DNA from: a virus
IMG/VR virus record: IMGVR_UViG_3300033987_000092
Coordinates: 1-58,177 of that record
Reading direction: 5' to 3' (one strand)
Length of the DNA: 58,177 bases
Shown: positions 31,180-40,349 of the stretch, piece by piece
How the letters are laid out: every line of letters begins with the position of its first letter
Position numbering within the stretch: the first letter of the stretch is position 1
Position numbers and translations under genes: made by a program
Notes under the pieces: model-generated
The model's input: only the letters and a program-made list of their open reading frames with translations
Database searches by the model: none
What the model was told of the DNA's origin: nothing

Positions 31180-32747
31180 GTGATACGAAACATAGACATA
31201 CTATTTCAGCAAAAATTATAAAGGCTGCAGAGCCAGATAAACCTATTGAGAAAGCTGAGGGATCCAATGTCATAAATGATAATAATGCATTGATATGGCT
31301 CCAACCTTCAGTTGACTTACAGGGATTAAAAGAGATGGTGGATCATTCAACTATCCTGCCGCAATGTATCAGAGCTTATAAGGATAACATTGCCGGCTTC
31401 GGTATTGGAATAAAATACAAGGATGATATCGAAGAAACAGAAGAAATGGCAGCTGAATATGTCAAAGCTGAAAGTATTGTAGACCTACTTAATATGGACA
31501 TGGATACCAAGGAAGTTTTTGAGGATGTCATAGAGGCAAGAGAAACATATGGAATAGCTTATCTTGAGGTAATGCGGAATATTAAAGGTGAAGTTAATCA
31601 GATAGAATTTATCAAAGATACTCCATCTATACGCAAGACCGCAGCTTTGGATCCTGCCATTGAGATTGAATACTTTTATAAAGGCATGACAATAAAGCGT
31701 TTAAAGAAGTTCTGCAAATATAAGCAGGAGAAAGGCGGCAAGGTTGTTTATTTCAAGGAAATTGGTGATCCCCGGATAATGGATAAGCGTAATGGTGAGT
31801 ATGTTGATGAGCTTGAGATTGAATACCAGGCAAATGAAATTCTTGAGTTTACTATAGGCACCAGCGATTATGGTACAGTCCGTTGGATAGGACAAGTACT
31901 CAGCGTAGATGGAGCAAGAAAAGCTGAAAACCTGAATAACAATTACTTCACTGAGGGCAGGCATACTCCTTTAATGATTATTGTTAAGGGAGGCACTTTG
32001 TCAGATGAAAGCTTCACAAAACTTCAGCAATACATGAATGGCATAAAAGGTGAAGCTGGACAGCATGCTTTTCTGGTATTGGAAGTTGAAGAGGAAGAAA
32101 ACAGGGTGGACTTCGAAACAGAAAAGACACCTACAGTAGAAGTGAAAGATATGGCTTCCATACTGCAAAAAGATGAGTTGTTCCAGGACTACCTTGAAAA
32201 CTCCCGTAAGAAAGTTCAATCTGCATTTCGGCTGCCGGACCTTTATACAGGTTACACCACAGATTTCAACAGAGCGACAGCACAAACGGCAATGGAAGTG
32301 ACGGAAAAACAGGTGTTCATTCCTGAGCGTAAAAGCCTTGCATGGACTATTAATAACAAGCTCCTTAACTGTTACCAGTTTAAGTATGTAGAGGTTTACT
32401 TCAAGGATCCTGACATTACAAATCCGGATGACATCTTCAAAATCTTAAATGTAACAGAGCGTGCCGGCGGTTTGACTCCAAATACAGCAAAGGAAATAAC
32501 CCTTGAAACCCTCGGAAAGGTTGCAGAGCCATATGATGAAGAATGGGGAGAAATTCCGCTTGCTGTTTCCAGAACTCAAATGTATGGTTTAGCTTCAGGT
32601 ACTACTGGTAATAGCCAGAGTATAGGTGAGCAGATAGACAAGGCTATTAAAAAGGCTATGGATGCCAAGGATGATGATATTGTAGTAATCATGAAAGAGG
32701 TAAAGAAGCTGCTCCAAAAGATGAGCCGGGAGAAGGTGTCAGGATGA
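31176..32747 (+). CDS. portal protein (PBSX family)
   Basis: A 523-aa portal of the PBSX type: N-terminal NALIWLQPSVDLQGLKEMVDHSTILPQCIRAYKDNIAGFG, central VEVKDMASILQKDELFQDYLENSRKKVQSAFRLPDLYTG, and a helical C-terminus. It forms the ring through which DNA enters and to which the tail joins. It starts with TTG at 31176 and overlaps terL by 4 bases and the next gene by 4. Confidence 0.92.
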   Translation: MSDTKHRHTISAKIIKAAEPDKPIEKAEGSNVINDNNALIWLQPSVDLQGLKEMVDHSTILPQCIRAYKDNIAGFGIGIKYKDDIEETEEMAAEYVKAESIVDLLNMDMDTKEVFEDVIEARETYGIAYLEVMRNIKGEVNQIEFIKDTPSIRKTAALDPAIEIEYFYKGMTIKRLKKFCKYKQEKGGKVVYFKEIGDPRIMDKRNGEYVDELEIEYQANEILEFTIGTSDYGTVRWIGQVLSVDGARKAENLNNNYFTEGRHTPLMIIVKGGTLSDESFTKLQQYMNGIKGEAGQHAFLVLEVEEEENRVDFETEKTPTVEVKDMASILQKDELFQDYLENSRKKVQSAFRLPDLYTGYTTDFNRATAQTAMEVTEKQVFIPERKSLAWTINNKLLNCYQFKYVEVYFKDPDITNPDDIFKILNVTERAGGLTPNTAKEITLETLGKVAEPYDEEWGEIPLAVSRTQMYGLASGTTGNSQSIGEQIDKAIKKAMDAKDDDIVVIMKEVKKLLQKMSREKVSG

Positions 32748-33697
32748 ATGAATTTGAGGATTTGATAAAAGCTCTTGACGCATATATAAGCAAAGCGGAT
32801 GATGATTTAACCGATAAGCTCAATGAAGAAGGTTACGCCAAAGCGGCTGAAACCGTGGAGAATATAAACGCCCTGGAGGATGCTATAGCAGAAATCCTTG
32901 AAGAGGAATTGGAGTATTACCTTGGGGAGTTGGAGGGAGTAGACCTCGAAAATGCAGTAAACAATATCTTGCCTAATCTTTTAGCAGGGGACATTACAGA
33001 TGAGAAGTTGGCTGAGGTATTTAAGGACATATTTGATAAAGCTCTCCGGAGCCTTACTGATGCATACATCAAGGACATAGATAAGGACCTGGCATTTTCC
33101 ATGTTCAGTGAAAGGACATCCGACTGGATAAAGAGCTGGAGCGAAGAACTTGGAAAGCTAATGAAGCTTGGCTCATATGAAGAACTGCAGCGTATTCTTT
33201 CTAAGGGCTTGGAAGATGGCGAGAGTGTTCAACAGGTAATGGAAAATCTCATGGATAGTTACGGCTTTAGCAGGAAGCGGGCAAGAGCTACTGCTATTAC
33301 AGAAATGCTGACAGCTCATAGTGTTTCTTCTCAAGAAGCATACCGTCAAAGTCCAGCTGTTGAAAAGAAAATGTGGCGTCATACAGGAGCCCATAAGAAT
33401 AAACCAAGACAGAATCATGTGAATATGGATGGTAAGAAAGTGGATAAGAATGAACCATTTGAACTACTTGGTGCCGATGGCGAAACCTATCATCCTGATT
33501 ATCCGCGCGATCCAATTTTGCCACCTTCAGAAAGAGTAAACTGCCATTGCATATCTCAGCCTATTGTTTCAGAGTCTATACTTGGTCTTTCTTTGGAAGA
33601 ACGCCGCAAGCTCCAGCAGCAGGCTATTGATGATGACAATGCACTGTGGGAAGCGGAACTTGATGCAAAGAATAAGGCGAAAGCCGGAATAGAATAG
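32744..33697 (+). CDS. head morphogenesis (minor head) protein
   Basis: A 317-aa protein of the SPP1 gp7 / Mu gpF type. The N-terminal half is acidic and helical. The C-terminal domain has the family signature RARATAITEMLTAHSVSSQEAYRQS, then KMWRHTGAHKNKPRQNHVNMDGKKV and PPSERVNCHCIS. A few copies are incorporated in the head and are thought to affect DNA delivery. It overlaps the portal gene by 4 bases. Confidence 0.9.
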   Translation: MNEFEDLIKALDAYISKADDDLTDKLNEEGYAKAAETVENINALEDAIAEILEEELEYYLGELEGVDLENAVNNILPNLLAGDITDEKLAEVFKDIFDKALRSLTDAYIKDIDKDLAFSMFSERTSDWIKSWSEELGKLMKLGSYEELQRILSKGLEDGESVQQVMENLMDSYGFSRKRARATAITEMLTAHSVSSQEAYRQSPAVEKKMWRHTGAHKNKPRQNHVNMDGKKVDKNEPFELLGADGETYHPDYPRDPILPPSERVNCHCISQPIVSESILGLSLEERRKLQQQAIDDDNALWEAELDAKNKAKAGIE

Positions 33698-33791
33698 GAG
33701 ATCCTGCTTCGCATTACTCGTTGAGAAATTGGTGTGTTTTATAGCATGCCATTTTTTATTGCCTATCGACCAATGAAAGGAGGTGAGAACT

Positions 33792-35138
33792 TTGGGGAAA
33801 GTGGTTAAGTCCTATGAAATTACGGATGCCAAAATCTCCTTCGTGTCGCTTGTAGATAAAGCGGCAAACAAGAAACAGTTCCTTATTACCAAAGCTGAAA
33901 AGGGTAAGGCAAACTTTACTACCTACGGCCGGATTCTGAAAGTGGACAGCGACCATCATTATGTCACAGGGATAGTATATGAACCCTTGGTAGAGGATGC
34001 TCACGGTAACTTTATGACCGAGGAGGAAATCATTAAGGCAGCTTATTGGTTCGCCAAAAACGGTGATAAGGTTGATATTCAGCACAGCTTTGAAGAGTTA
34101 TCCGATGCAGCTGTAGTTGAAAATTGGGTCACCAAGTCTGATACGACCATTGAGGGGCAAGAAATTAAAAAAGGTACCTGGTTGCTGACGGTTGAAATCT
34201 CTGATCCTGATATTTGGGATAAAATCCAAAAGGGTGAGATTACAGGCTTTTCAATGGGTGGTGTCGGGAAATACAGTGAGGAGGATGTGGACCTTGATAG
34301 CATACAAAAGGAATCCGGGAAAGGAGATGATAACAGCATGAATACCGACACTGAGAAGAAAGGTATTTTTAAAAAGCTTGCTGAAGCTCTCGGTTTCGAT
34401 GTAGTCGAGAAAGGGGCTATGACAGACAGATATAATGCAAGTATCAAGAGCACTCGCTTCTGGACAGCATTCTATACTTTAGAAGATTTGCTCTATAAGT
34501 ATAATTGGAATACTGACAAATGGGAGTATGAGACTGATGAAACCGCAATCAAGAATGCTCTGGAAGAATTTTCGGCCATCATTACTGAGGTATTGACTGA
34601 ACAAAGTGTAGTAAAAGCACTTCTTACCGATAAGCCTATTAAAAAGGCTGGCAAGAAAATGAGTACCTCAAACAAAGCGAAGCTGGATGAGATAGTTCAG
34701 TCGCTGAGTGAATTTGCTTCACAGTTTGAGGACAAAGAGGAAGAACCGGTTGCCAAAAATAATTCTGGTGAAGAAAAGGAGGATGATATCGTGAAGGCTG
34801 ATGATATCAGAAAAATGATTCAGGAAGAAATCAAAAAAGCCATGGGAGCAGGCACCGAAAAGAAGCAGGAAGTTGAAAAGTCTGAGTCAAAGGAAGAGGT
34901 TATAACCAAAGCCGACATCCAGGAAATCATTGCTTCAGAAATCAAAAAGGCTCTCGGCGAGGAAGAGGAAGAAGTAGTCGAGAAAGAGGAAGAGAAGCTG
35001 ACCAAGGATAGCATTGCTGAGGTTGTCAGGAAAGAACTTGCGGCAGTTTTGAAAGCCAAGGGTGTTGCTACGAACCTGAACGGTGAAACCGGCCAGATTA
35101 AAAAGAGCGAACCCCACTATCTTACTGGAATTCTTTAA
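33792..35138 (+). CDS. XkdF-like prohead protease / scaffold protein
   Basis: A 448-aa protein. Residues 1 to about 180 match the XkdF-type protease (ISFVSLVDKAANKKQFLITK, HGNFMTEEEI, GDKVDIQHSFEEL, GTWLLTVEISD, ITGFSMGGVG; the His and Ser are the likely catalytic pair). Residues about 180-300 are a linker, and the end is highly charged and helical, as expected for a scaffold. TTG at 33792 follows AAAGGAGGTG. Two in-frame internal starts with ribosome sites (34338 and especially 34791) could make separate scaffold products. Confidence 0.85.
   Translation: MGKVVKSYEITDAKISFVSLVDKAANKKQFLITKAEKGKANFTTYGRILKVDSDHHYVTGIVYEPLVEDAHGNFMTEEEIIKAAYWFAKNGDKVDIQHSFEELSDAAVVENWVTKSDTTIEGQEIKKGTWLLTVEISDPDIWDKIQKGEITGFSMGGVGKYSEEDVDLDSIQKESGKGDDNSMNTDTEKKGIFKKLAEALGFDVVEKGAMTDRYNASIKSTRFWTAFYTLEDLLYKYNWNTDKWEYETDETAIKNALEEFSAIITEVLTEQSVVKALLTDKPIKKAGKKMSTSNKAKLDEIVQSLSEFASQFEDKEEEPVAKNNSGEEKEDDIVKADDIRKMIQEEIKKAMGAGTEKKQEVEKSESKEEVITKADIQEIIASEIKKALGEEEEEVVEKEEEKLTKDSIAEVVRKELAAVLKAKGVATNLNGETGQIKKSEPHYLTGIL
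34791..35138 (+). CDS. possible internally initiated scaffold product
   Basis: GTG at 34791 is in frame with the XkdF-like gene and is preceded 8 bases upstream by AAAAGGAGG (34774-34782), a near-perfect ribosome site in the middle of a coding region. It would give 115 aa (KADDIRKMIQEEIKKAM..., all helical and charged), matching the scaffold part alone. In phage lambda the scaffold Nu3 is made this way from within the protease gene C. Here it is inference from the site. Confidence 0.5.
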   Translation: MKADDIRKMIQEEIKKAMGAGTEKKQEVEKSESKEEVITKADIQEIIASEIKKALGEEEEEVVEKEEEKLTKDSIAEVVRKELAAVLKAKGVATNLNGETGQIKKSEPHYLTGIL

Positions 35139-35159
35139 TTAAAGGGAGGATGAGAGAAC

Positions 35160-36092
35160 ATGAAAACTAACAGCAATATCATTGCTAAGGCAGCATTGAG
35201 TACCACTGATCTTACTGCTGGATTGCTTAGTCCTGAACAGTCCAGAACATTTTTAAGACAGACATTTGAAGCCACTCCGCTTGGAAATCTCATAAGACAT
35301 GAGATGAGAAGGGCAAATGCCGGTGAAATTGATAAAATCGGTATTGCATCCCGTATCTTGAGAAAGAAAACCGAGGATACAGATGACGGTTACAGAGCAA
35401 AACCTACCTTCGGGAAGGTTGAATACTCCTGTACTCCTGTCAGACTTCCTTGGGAAATCACTGAGGAAACACTGAGAGAAAACATTGAAGGACAGGGCCT
35501 GGAAGCAACCATAACCGACCTGATGACCAGACAGCTTGGCGTTGACCTTGAAGACCTTTATCTCAATGGTGATACTGCTACTCTCGAGACAGATCCTGAT
35601 TATGATTTCCTCAAAATCAATGACGGTTGGATTAAGCAGATTGAAGCAGGCGGCCATGTAGAGGATAGGTCAGCTATCAATGGCGGTGCTATGAGCGTTG
35701 ATGTTTATTATGACGCTTTGAACCAGATGCCCAATAAGTACAATAACGGAACTTTGAGATGGCTCATGAGCCCTCGCAGAAAGCAGGAATGGGAAAGATA
35801 CCTGATAGACAAGCTTATCACTGTTGGCGGCGGTATCACTGATAGCCTCATTAACAATCCTGCTGCTATTCCGGCTGTGCCGGTTCCTGCTCTACCTGAT
35901 GATAAGATTATCCTTACCAATCCTAAAAACCTTGTTGTGGTTAACAGCTACAATGTTATTATCAGAAAGACCACAGAAGGTAAGGAAGCTATCATGCAGG
36001 ATAAGCGCTTCTATGTAATTCACCTTGATTTTGACCCGATCATTGAGGAACTGGATGCTACAGTAATCGTAAAAGGCCTTGCTGCTATATAA
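35160..36092 (+). CDS. major capsid protein
   Basis: A 310-aa capsid protein. It follows the protease/scaffold gene and has a long N-terminal arm, then TPLGNLIRHEMRRANAGEIDKIGIASRILRKKTED (extended arm and spine) and VNSYNVIIRKTTEGKEAIMQDKRFYVIHLDFDPIIEELDATVIVKGLAAI at the end, the late beta region typical of HK97-fold capsids in PBSX-like phages. GGGAGGATGAG precedes the ATG. It is the most abundant virion protein. Confidence 0.9.
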   Translation: MKTNSNIIAKAALSTTDLTAGLLSPEQSRTFLRQTFEATPLGNLIRHEMRRANAGEIDKIGIASRILRKKTEDTDDGYRAKPTFGKVEYSCTPVRLPWEITEETLRENIEGQGLEATITDLMTRQLGVDLEDLYLNGDTATLETDPDYDFLKINDGWIKQIEAGGHVEDRSAINGGAMSVDVYYDALNQMPNKYNNGTLRWLMSPRRKQEWERYLIDKLITVGGGITDSLINNPAAIPAVPVPALPDDKIILTNPKNLVVVNSYNVIIRKTTEGKEAIMQDKRFYVIHLDFDPIIEELDATVIVKGLAAI

Positions 36093-36106
36093 GGAGGTGC
36101 GGAATC

Positions 36107-36472
36107 GTGTCTGTAAAAATTAAATTGATAAAAGGCTTGTCTTATCGTGGAGGTAAGGATGGAACCCTGAGAGCCACAAAAGATAAGCCTTTTTGTATTG
36201 TTAAAACTATGGAAGAGGCCCGGGCAGCTATTGCCACGGGCCATTTCAAATTCGTTGAGGAAATAAAGGATAAAGAGCCGGAGAAAACCATTGGCAAAAT
36301 GACAAAGGATGAGCTTGAGGATTATGCAGCTGAATTAGGTGTCGATATTTCAGACTGCAAAAATAATGACGAAAGAAAAGAAGCAATAAAAAAGGCACTT
36401 GAAGAGGCTGGAAGCGCTAAGGAAGCTAATGGCAAGGGTGAAGAGTCAAAAATACCTTTCGAGGAAGAATAG
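36107..36472 (+). CDS. capsid-associated protein with a SAP/HeH-like end
   Basis: A 121-aa protein. The first half is a small beta domain (KIKLIKGLSYRGGKDGTLRATKDKPFCIVKTMEEARAAIATGHFKFVEE). The second half (KMTKDELEDYAAELGVDISDCKNNDERKEAIKKALEEA) matches the helix-extended-helix pattern, which binds nucleic acid in some proteins. GTG at 36107 follows AAGGAGGTG. It may be a head-decoration or completion protein. Confidence 0.72.
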   Translation: MSVKIKLIKGLSYRGGKDGTLRATKDKPFCIVKTMEEARAAIATGHFKFVEEIKDKEPEKTIGKMTKDELEDYAAELGVDISDCKNNDERKEAIKKALEEAGSAKEANGKGEESKIPFEEE

Positions 36473-36484
36473 GAGGACGGCTTT

Positions 36485-36868
36485 ATGGCTACAAGACCTT
36501 GGATAACTCCAGCGGATGTCAAAGATTACACCGAGTTCCCAAAGGTTAAGGAAAGACCAGATCCAAAGCTGCAGCTCGATATCGTGAGGGCGGAGCAGTA
36601 CATCATCAGCAAGACGAATAATAAATTTGATGATGACGCTTACCCCACAATACCTGAGCCTGTTAAGCTTGCTACCATCCTTGTTGCTGAATTTTATGCC
36701 AATGCAGCTGCAGATGATGCTTCAAAGTTTGAGTCCGAAACCTTTGATGATTACTCATATACCAGGAGTGATATTAAGGTTGAGGACTTAGACTTGGAGC
36801 CACTTCTGAAAGACTATGTTATTGTTGCTTCAAAGAATCAGGTGTCAATGAATCTACGGAAGCTTTGA
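36485..36868 (+). CDS. head-tail connector, YqbG-like (DUF3199)
   Basis: A 127-aa protein with the pattern ATRPWITPADVKDYTEFPKVKERPDPKLQLDIVRAEQYII... and ILVAEFYANAAADDASKFESETFDDYSY, the DUF3199 (YqbG) head-completion family of PBSX and skin. It sits between capsid and the next connector and has a GGAGGACGG site before ATG. Members form the ring under the portal. Confidence 0.82.
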   Translation: MATRPWITPADVKDYTEFPKVKERPDPKLQLDIVRAEQYIISKTNNKFDDDAYPTIPEPVKLATILVAEFYANAAADDASKFESETFDDYSYTRSDIKVEDLDLEPLLKDYVIVASKNQVSMNLRKL

Positions 36869-36883
36869 GAGGCAGGTGACGGT

Positions 36884-37249
36884 ATGAGTATAGAAAACTT
36901 ATTAGATCATAAATGTGATATCTACCACGCAATCAAGAATACTGCTGCTGCCTCCTATGGCTTGCCAGGTGAAGTAACCTTTGAATATCCTGAAACTCCT
37001 GACACTGCAAATGTACCGTGCCATTTTAGCGTACAAACGAACAATGAAGGCGTAAGCCAGACGGATCCTAAAAACATTTTAACAAGCAATCCCATGCTGA
37101 CGTTCCCCATCGGTACTGATATCCGAATAAATGATAAGGTAATCGATAAGGGCAGCGGCCTTGAATACACTGCAGGAGTGCCACGGAACATAAGAAACCA
37201 TCATATCAAGGTTCAGTTATACAGGACCAGTGTTCAGGAGGCTTTATAA
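36884..37249 (+). CDS. head-tail joining protein, YqbH-like (DUF3599)
   Basis: A 121-aa protein with MSIENLLDHKCDIYHAIKN..., VPCHFSVQTNN and SNPMLTFPIGTDIRINDKVIDKGSGLEYTAGVPRNIRNHHIKVQLYR. This is the DUF3599 (YqbH/XkdH) family, with a beta-barrel resembling stopper proteins that close the head after packaging. Its stop overlaps the next start (TAATG). Confidence 0.82.
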   Translation: MSIENLLDHKCDIYHAIKNTAAASYGLPGEVTFEYPETPDTANVPCHFSVQTNNEGVSQTDPKNILTSNPMLTFPIGTDIRINDKVIDKGSGLEYTAGVPRNIRNHHIKVQLYRTSVQEAL

Positions 37250-37767
37250 TGAGCAAACCAGTAGAAGTAGATTTGAGGGATTTTCAAAAGTTCTTCGATA
37301 AGCTTAGCAGAGCTGCAAAGAAGGATTTCAAGAAGCAGATAGCCGTATGGTTTGAAGCCTGCGGCTTTGAGTTTTTACGCATTGTTCAGGATGAGATTAT
37401 CCGGAAACAGGTTGTAGATACTCGACTGCTTCTTAATAGCTTTGAGAAAGGCAGCAAGGATAATGTATGGGAAGTTTCAGATGGAGGCCTTACCCTGGAG
37501 GTAGGAACCAATGTCAGTTATGCCGAGTATGTAAATGATGGCCACTGGACCAATAAGAAGGGACAGAAAAGCAGGTTTGTTCCCGGACGTTGGCAAGGGG
37601 ATAGATTTGTTTATGAAAGAGGGGCCAAAACAGGCATGGTATTAAAGCAGAAATGGATTGAAGGTTCTCATTACTGGGAGAGTGCTATTCGGATATTTGA
37701 GAGGATATTTGAAAAATCGCTCGACCGTAAAATTCAGGAGTGGATGGATAGATATTTCAGAGTGTGA
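37249..37767 (+). CDS. HK97 gp10-like tail-completion protein (YqbI-like)
   Basis: A 172-aa protein. It has LRDFQKFFDKLSRAAKKDFKKQIAVWFEACGFEFLRIVQDEIIRKQVVDTRLLLNSF at the N-terminus, TLEVGTNVSYAEYVNDGHWT in the middle and a helical end. This pattern, including 'YA.YVN.GH', is that of HK97 gp10/YqbI-type minor tail proteins, which act at the head-tail junction. It follows the stopper gene directly. Confidence 0.87.
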   Translation: MSKPVEVDLRDFQKFFDKLSRAAKKDFKKQIAVWFEACGFEFLRIVQDEIIRKQVVDTRLLLNSFEKGSKDNVWEVSDGGLTLEVGTNVSYAEYVNDGHWTNKKGQKSRFVPGRWQGDRFVYERGAKTGMVLKQKWIEGSHYWESAIRIFERIFEKSLDRKIQEWMDRYFRV

Positions 37768-37776
37768 GGTGGTTAG

Positions 37777-38325
37777 ATGCTGGAGCAGGAACTGGCAAGT
37801 ATAGCAAGGTTTATTTTTGACAATACCGGCATCCAGGCTGTTTATTACAATGAAATGCCGGAGAGCTTTCAAACTCCTTCACTCTACTTTCCTGTGCCAG
37901 AAGTCATGACCCGCGGAGACACAATGAATAGCTATGCATTGGTGTACTCATGGTATGTGAAAGTGTTTGATAAAAGGAGCAATACAGCTTATAACAAGGC
38001 ATTTAATGCCTTAAATGCAATTAAGCGAAAGAGAAATCTTATACCGCTTATCAATCCGGATGGTACTCCTCAACAGAAAGGAATCCGAATAAGGGATCCT
38101 ATGCTTACTAAGCTGGATACTGGGGTTGTGCAACTGAAGATTGATTGGGATAGTGTGAGAGAGTTTGAAAAATCAACGGTTGAAAAGGTACAGTCGATTG
38201 TCATAGAAGGTTGGAGCAATCCTGATGTATATCTTACACGGGCGGTAGAAGTAGCCTTTGAAACAGCTATAAATAGTGCATTGTTCAATTATCCATTAGC
38301 CGGTACGAAAGTAACCGGGGAATAA
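37777..38325 (+). CDS. tail terminator / tail-completion protein (YqbJ-like)
   Basis: A 182-aa protein in the place of YqbJ/XkdJ. FQTPSLYFPVPEVMTRGDTMNSYALVYSWYVKVFDKRSNTAYNKAFNALNAIK is typical of tail-terminator-like proteins that cap the tube at its head end. The C-terminal extension (WSNPDVYLTRAVEVAFETAINSAL) is helical. GAGGTGG precedes the ATG at 37777. Confidence 0.75.
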   Translation: MLEQELASIARFIFDNTGIQAVYYNEMPESFQTPSLYFPVPEVMTRGDTMNSYALVYSWYVKVFDKRSNTAYNKAFNALNAIKRKRNLIPLINPDGTPQQKGIRIRDPMLTKLDTGVVQLKIDWDSVREFEKSTVEKVQSIVIEGWSNPDVYLTRAVEVAFETAINSALFNYPLAGTKVTGE

Positions 38326-38338
38326 AGGAGGCGATTTA

Positions 38339-38527
38339 GTGGCTAAAAATGAGGCTGAAAAAGCAGCAAAATTTACAGTTGAGCGCTTGCGTATGGCTTG
38401 TACTTCACTGTTTGGAGTGAGCACAAGCACTTATGATGGCGCCACACATGGACTTAAAGGTGAATACACCGTAGAGGAAATGAAATCTATCATTCAGAAA
38501 TGGATGAAAAAGGAGGTTAAAGCGTAA
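38339..38527 (+). CDS. small protein between terminator and sheath genes
   Basis: A 62-aa protein starting with GTG at 38339 after AAGGAGGCG. It contains FTVERLRMACTSLFGVSTSTYDGATHGLKGEYTVEEMKSIIQKWMKKE, a pattern conserved in PBSX-like tail operons before the sheath gene. It ends one base into the sheath start. The role is unknown, probably tail assembly. Confidence 0.75.
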   Translation: MAKNEAEKAAKFTVERLRMACTSLFGVSTSTYDGATHGLKGEYTVEEMKSIIQKWMKKEVKA

Positions 38528-39849
38528 TGGCTGGAGGAACTTTTGACCCTTTGGTTGGAAAGGTTAGACCGGGAACCTATATCAACTTCCGGTCAATCAA
38601 GCAAGAAAGTAAACCCTTAAGTGAAAGAGGAATTGTCCTTATTCCGCTGCTCAATGCCGACTGGGGTCCACACAAGGAGTTTATTACGATTACTCAGGAT
38701 GCACCTGATGCGAATTTCGCAAAGTTGGGTCATTCTGTGTATGACATCAATGACAATATGCTCTTAATCAGAGAAGCTCTGAAAAGGGCAAGAATGGTAA
38801 TTGTGTACAGGCCTACTGACGGAGTGAAAGCTACAGCTACAGCTGCTCCACTGACCGTTACAGCAAAATACTCTGGTGAGAGAGGAAATGATCTTAGGTT
38901 TGTGATTGCTACAAACCCTGTATCGGGAAAAGATTTTGTGCTCTATCTTGGAACGGAAAAGTTGTTTGAGGTTAATGGGATCACCAATGTTGAAGATTTA
39001 CCTGCAAATGATTGGGTGACATTCTCCGGGACAGGAGCACTTGCGACAACGGCAGGAACAAACCTTGCCGGAGGTAGTAACGGAGTTCAGGTAAATGGTG
39101 ATATTACTGATTTTCTTGATGATTCCGAAATTGTGAAGTGGAATAGCCTTGCATTCCCTATTACTGATGCAACCCTACAGGCTGCTCTAAAAACCAAAAT
39201 AAAGTATTTCAGAGAGTCGGTAGGAAAGTATGTAAAGGCCGTTGCACCTGATTTCCCTGCAGACTATGAAGGAATTATCAATGTTACCAATTCGGTTAAG
39301 CTTGCAGACGGTACAGAATTGACTAAGGCCCAAGCGACTGCATATGTAGCTGCACTGGATGCAGCCGCACCGAATAATAAGTCAAATACCTATGAGAGAT
39401 ATGACGGAGCTGTGGATGTTATTGGCAAGAAGAATCATGAGCAGGCAGTTGCTGCTATTAACAACGGTGAATTCTTCTTCTCCATGAATGAGGACAAGGT
39501 TGTTGTTGAGTACGATATCAACTCCCTTGTAACCATAGTTGCTCCTAAGGGTAGCGATTACAAGAAGAATCGTGTCCTAAGGGTATTTGACACCTTCGCA
39601 GAGGCTCTGCAGAACAATTTCCCGCCGAATAAGTATGATAACAGTCCGGATGGATGGGACATCATGGAGGGAGTCGGTAAAATCCTGCTTCAGGAATTTG
39701 CAGATAACCATGCAATAAAGAATGTTGATATGGATAACGACTTCCTTGTGGACAGAGTTAAGTCTACCGGCGACAAGACTTTCTTTAAAGTCGGCCTTGA
39801 ACCTGTAGACAGTGCTGAGAAGTTGTATTTTGATATAAAAACAAGGTAA
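38527..39849 (+). CDS. tail sheath protein (XkdK-like)
   Basis: A 440-aa contractile sheath protein. It starts GGTFDPLVGKVRPGTYINFRS, has LSERGIVLIPLLNADWGPHKEFITI and the C-terminal assembly domain (RVLRVFDTFAEALQNNFPPNKYDNSPDGWDIMEGVGKILLQEFADNHAIKN). Together with the tube gene this shows the phage is a myovirus with a contractile tail. GGAGG precedes the ATG at 38527, which overlaps the previous stop. Confidence 0.94.
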   Translation: MAGGTFDPLVGKVRPGTYINFRSIKQESKPLSERGIVLIPLLNADWGPHKEFITITQDAPDANFAKLGHSVYDINDNMLLIREALKRARMVIVYRPTDGVKATATAAPLTVTAKYSGERGNDLRFVIATNPVSGKDFVLYLGTEKLFEVNGITNVEDLPANDWVTFSGTGALATTAGTNLAGGSNGVQVNGDITDFLDDSEIVKWNSLAFPITDATLQAALKTKIKYFRESVGKYVKAVAPDFPADYEGIINVTNSVKLADGTELTKAQATAYVAALDAAAPNNKSNTYERYDGAVDVIGKKNHEQAVAAINNGEFFFSMNEDKVVVEYDINSLVTIVAPKGSDYKKNRVLRVFDTFAEALQNNFPPNKYDNSPDGWDIMEGVGKILLQEFADNHAIKNVDMDNDFLVDRVKSTGDKTFFKVGLEPVDSAEKLYFDIKTR

Positions 39850-39866
39850 AAAAGGAGGGATGACAG

Positions 39867-40292
39867 TTGGATAGAGATCGTATGAGCTTGAGAGAAGGGA
39901 AAGCCTTTATTGATGGTGTAGAGATATTGGACCTCATGAAACTGGAGCTCTACTTTACACCTGAGGTTGTAGAAAGCCGCTCTGTTGGCCAAAAAGGTGT
40001 GTCCAGGCGTTATATCGGCCACGATATTACTGGTAACATCACTGAATATAAGAGCACACCTTGGATCAAAGACATCATCAAGAGATACAAGGCCACAGGT
40101 GAGACACCGAAGCTCACCATACAGGGTATTCAGGACGATCCAAACTCTGACTATGGCAGAACCTATGGCAGAGATAAGGTAACTGTAGTCGGCGTAGTGC
40201 TGACGGGAGATTTGCCCCTTTTAATGCTGGACAGTGAAGGGGAACTCGTTCAAAACGAAGTGGAATTCGGAGCGTATGATGTAATGTTCTAA
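39867..40292 (+). CDS. tail tube protein (XkdM-like)
   Basis: A 141-aa protein of the XkdM/DUF2001 family: LREGKAFIDGVEILDLMKLELYFTPEVVESRSVGQKGVSRRYIGHDITGNITEYK, then GETPKLTIQGIQDDPNSDYGRTYGRDKVTVVGVVLTGDLPLLML. It polymerises inside the sheath. It starts with TTG at 39867 after AAAGGAGGGATG. A hairpin follows its stop codon. Confidence 0.92.
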   Translation: MDRDRMSLREGKAFIDGVEILDLMKLELYFTPEVVESRSVGQKGVSRRYIGHDITGNITEYKSTPWIKDIIKRYKATGETPKLTIQGIQDDPNSDYGRTYGRDKVTVVGVVLTGDLPLLMLDSEGELVQNEVEFGAYDVMF

Positions 40293-40299
40293 TAAGGTT

Positions 40300-40323
40300 G
40301 CTCCCTCTGGTATCAGGGGGAGC
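40300..40323 (+). other. hairpin after the tail tube gene
   Basis: GCTCCCTCTG (40300-40309) pairs with CAGGGGGAGC (40314-40323) through ten pairs, one of them G-U, with loop GTAT. The following TTCACTTTT is only moderately T-rich. It could be a partial terminator or RNA-stability element that keeps sheath and tube mRNA more abundant than the downstream genes. Confidence 0.6.
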
Positions 40324-40349
40324 TTCACTTTTGATTGGAGGTATAAGAA

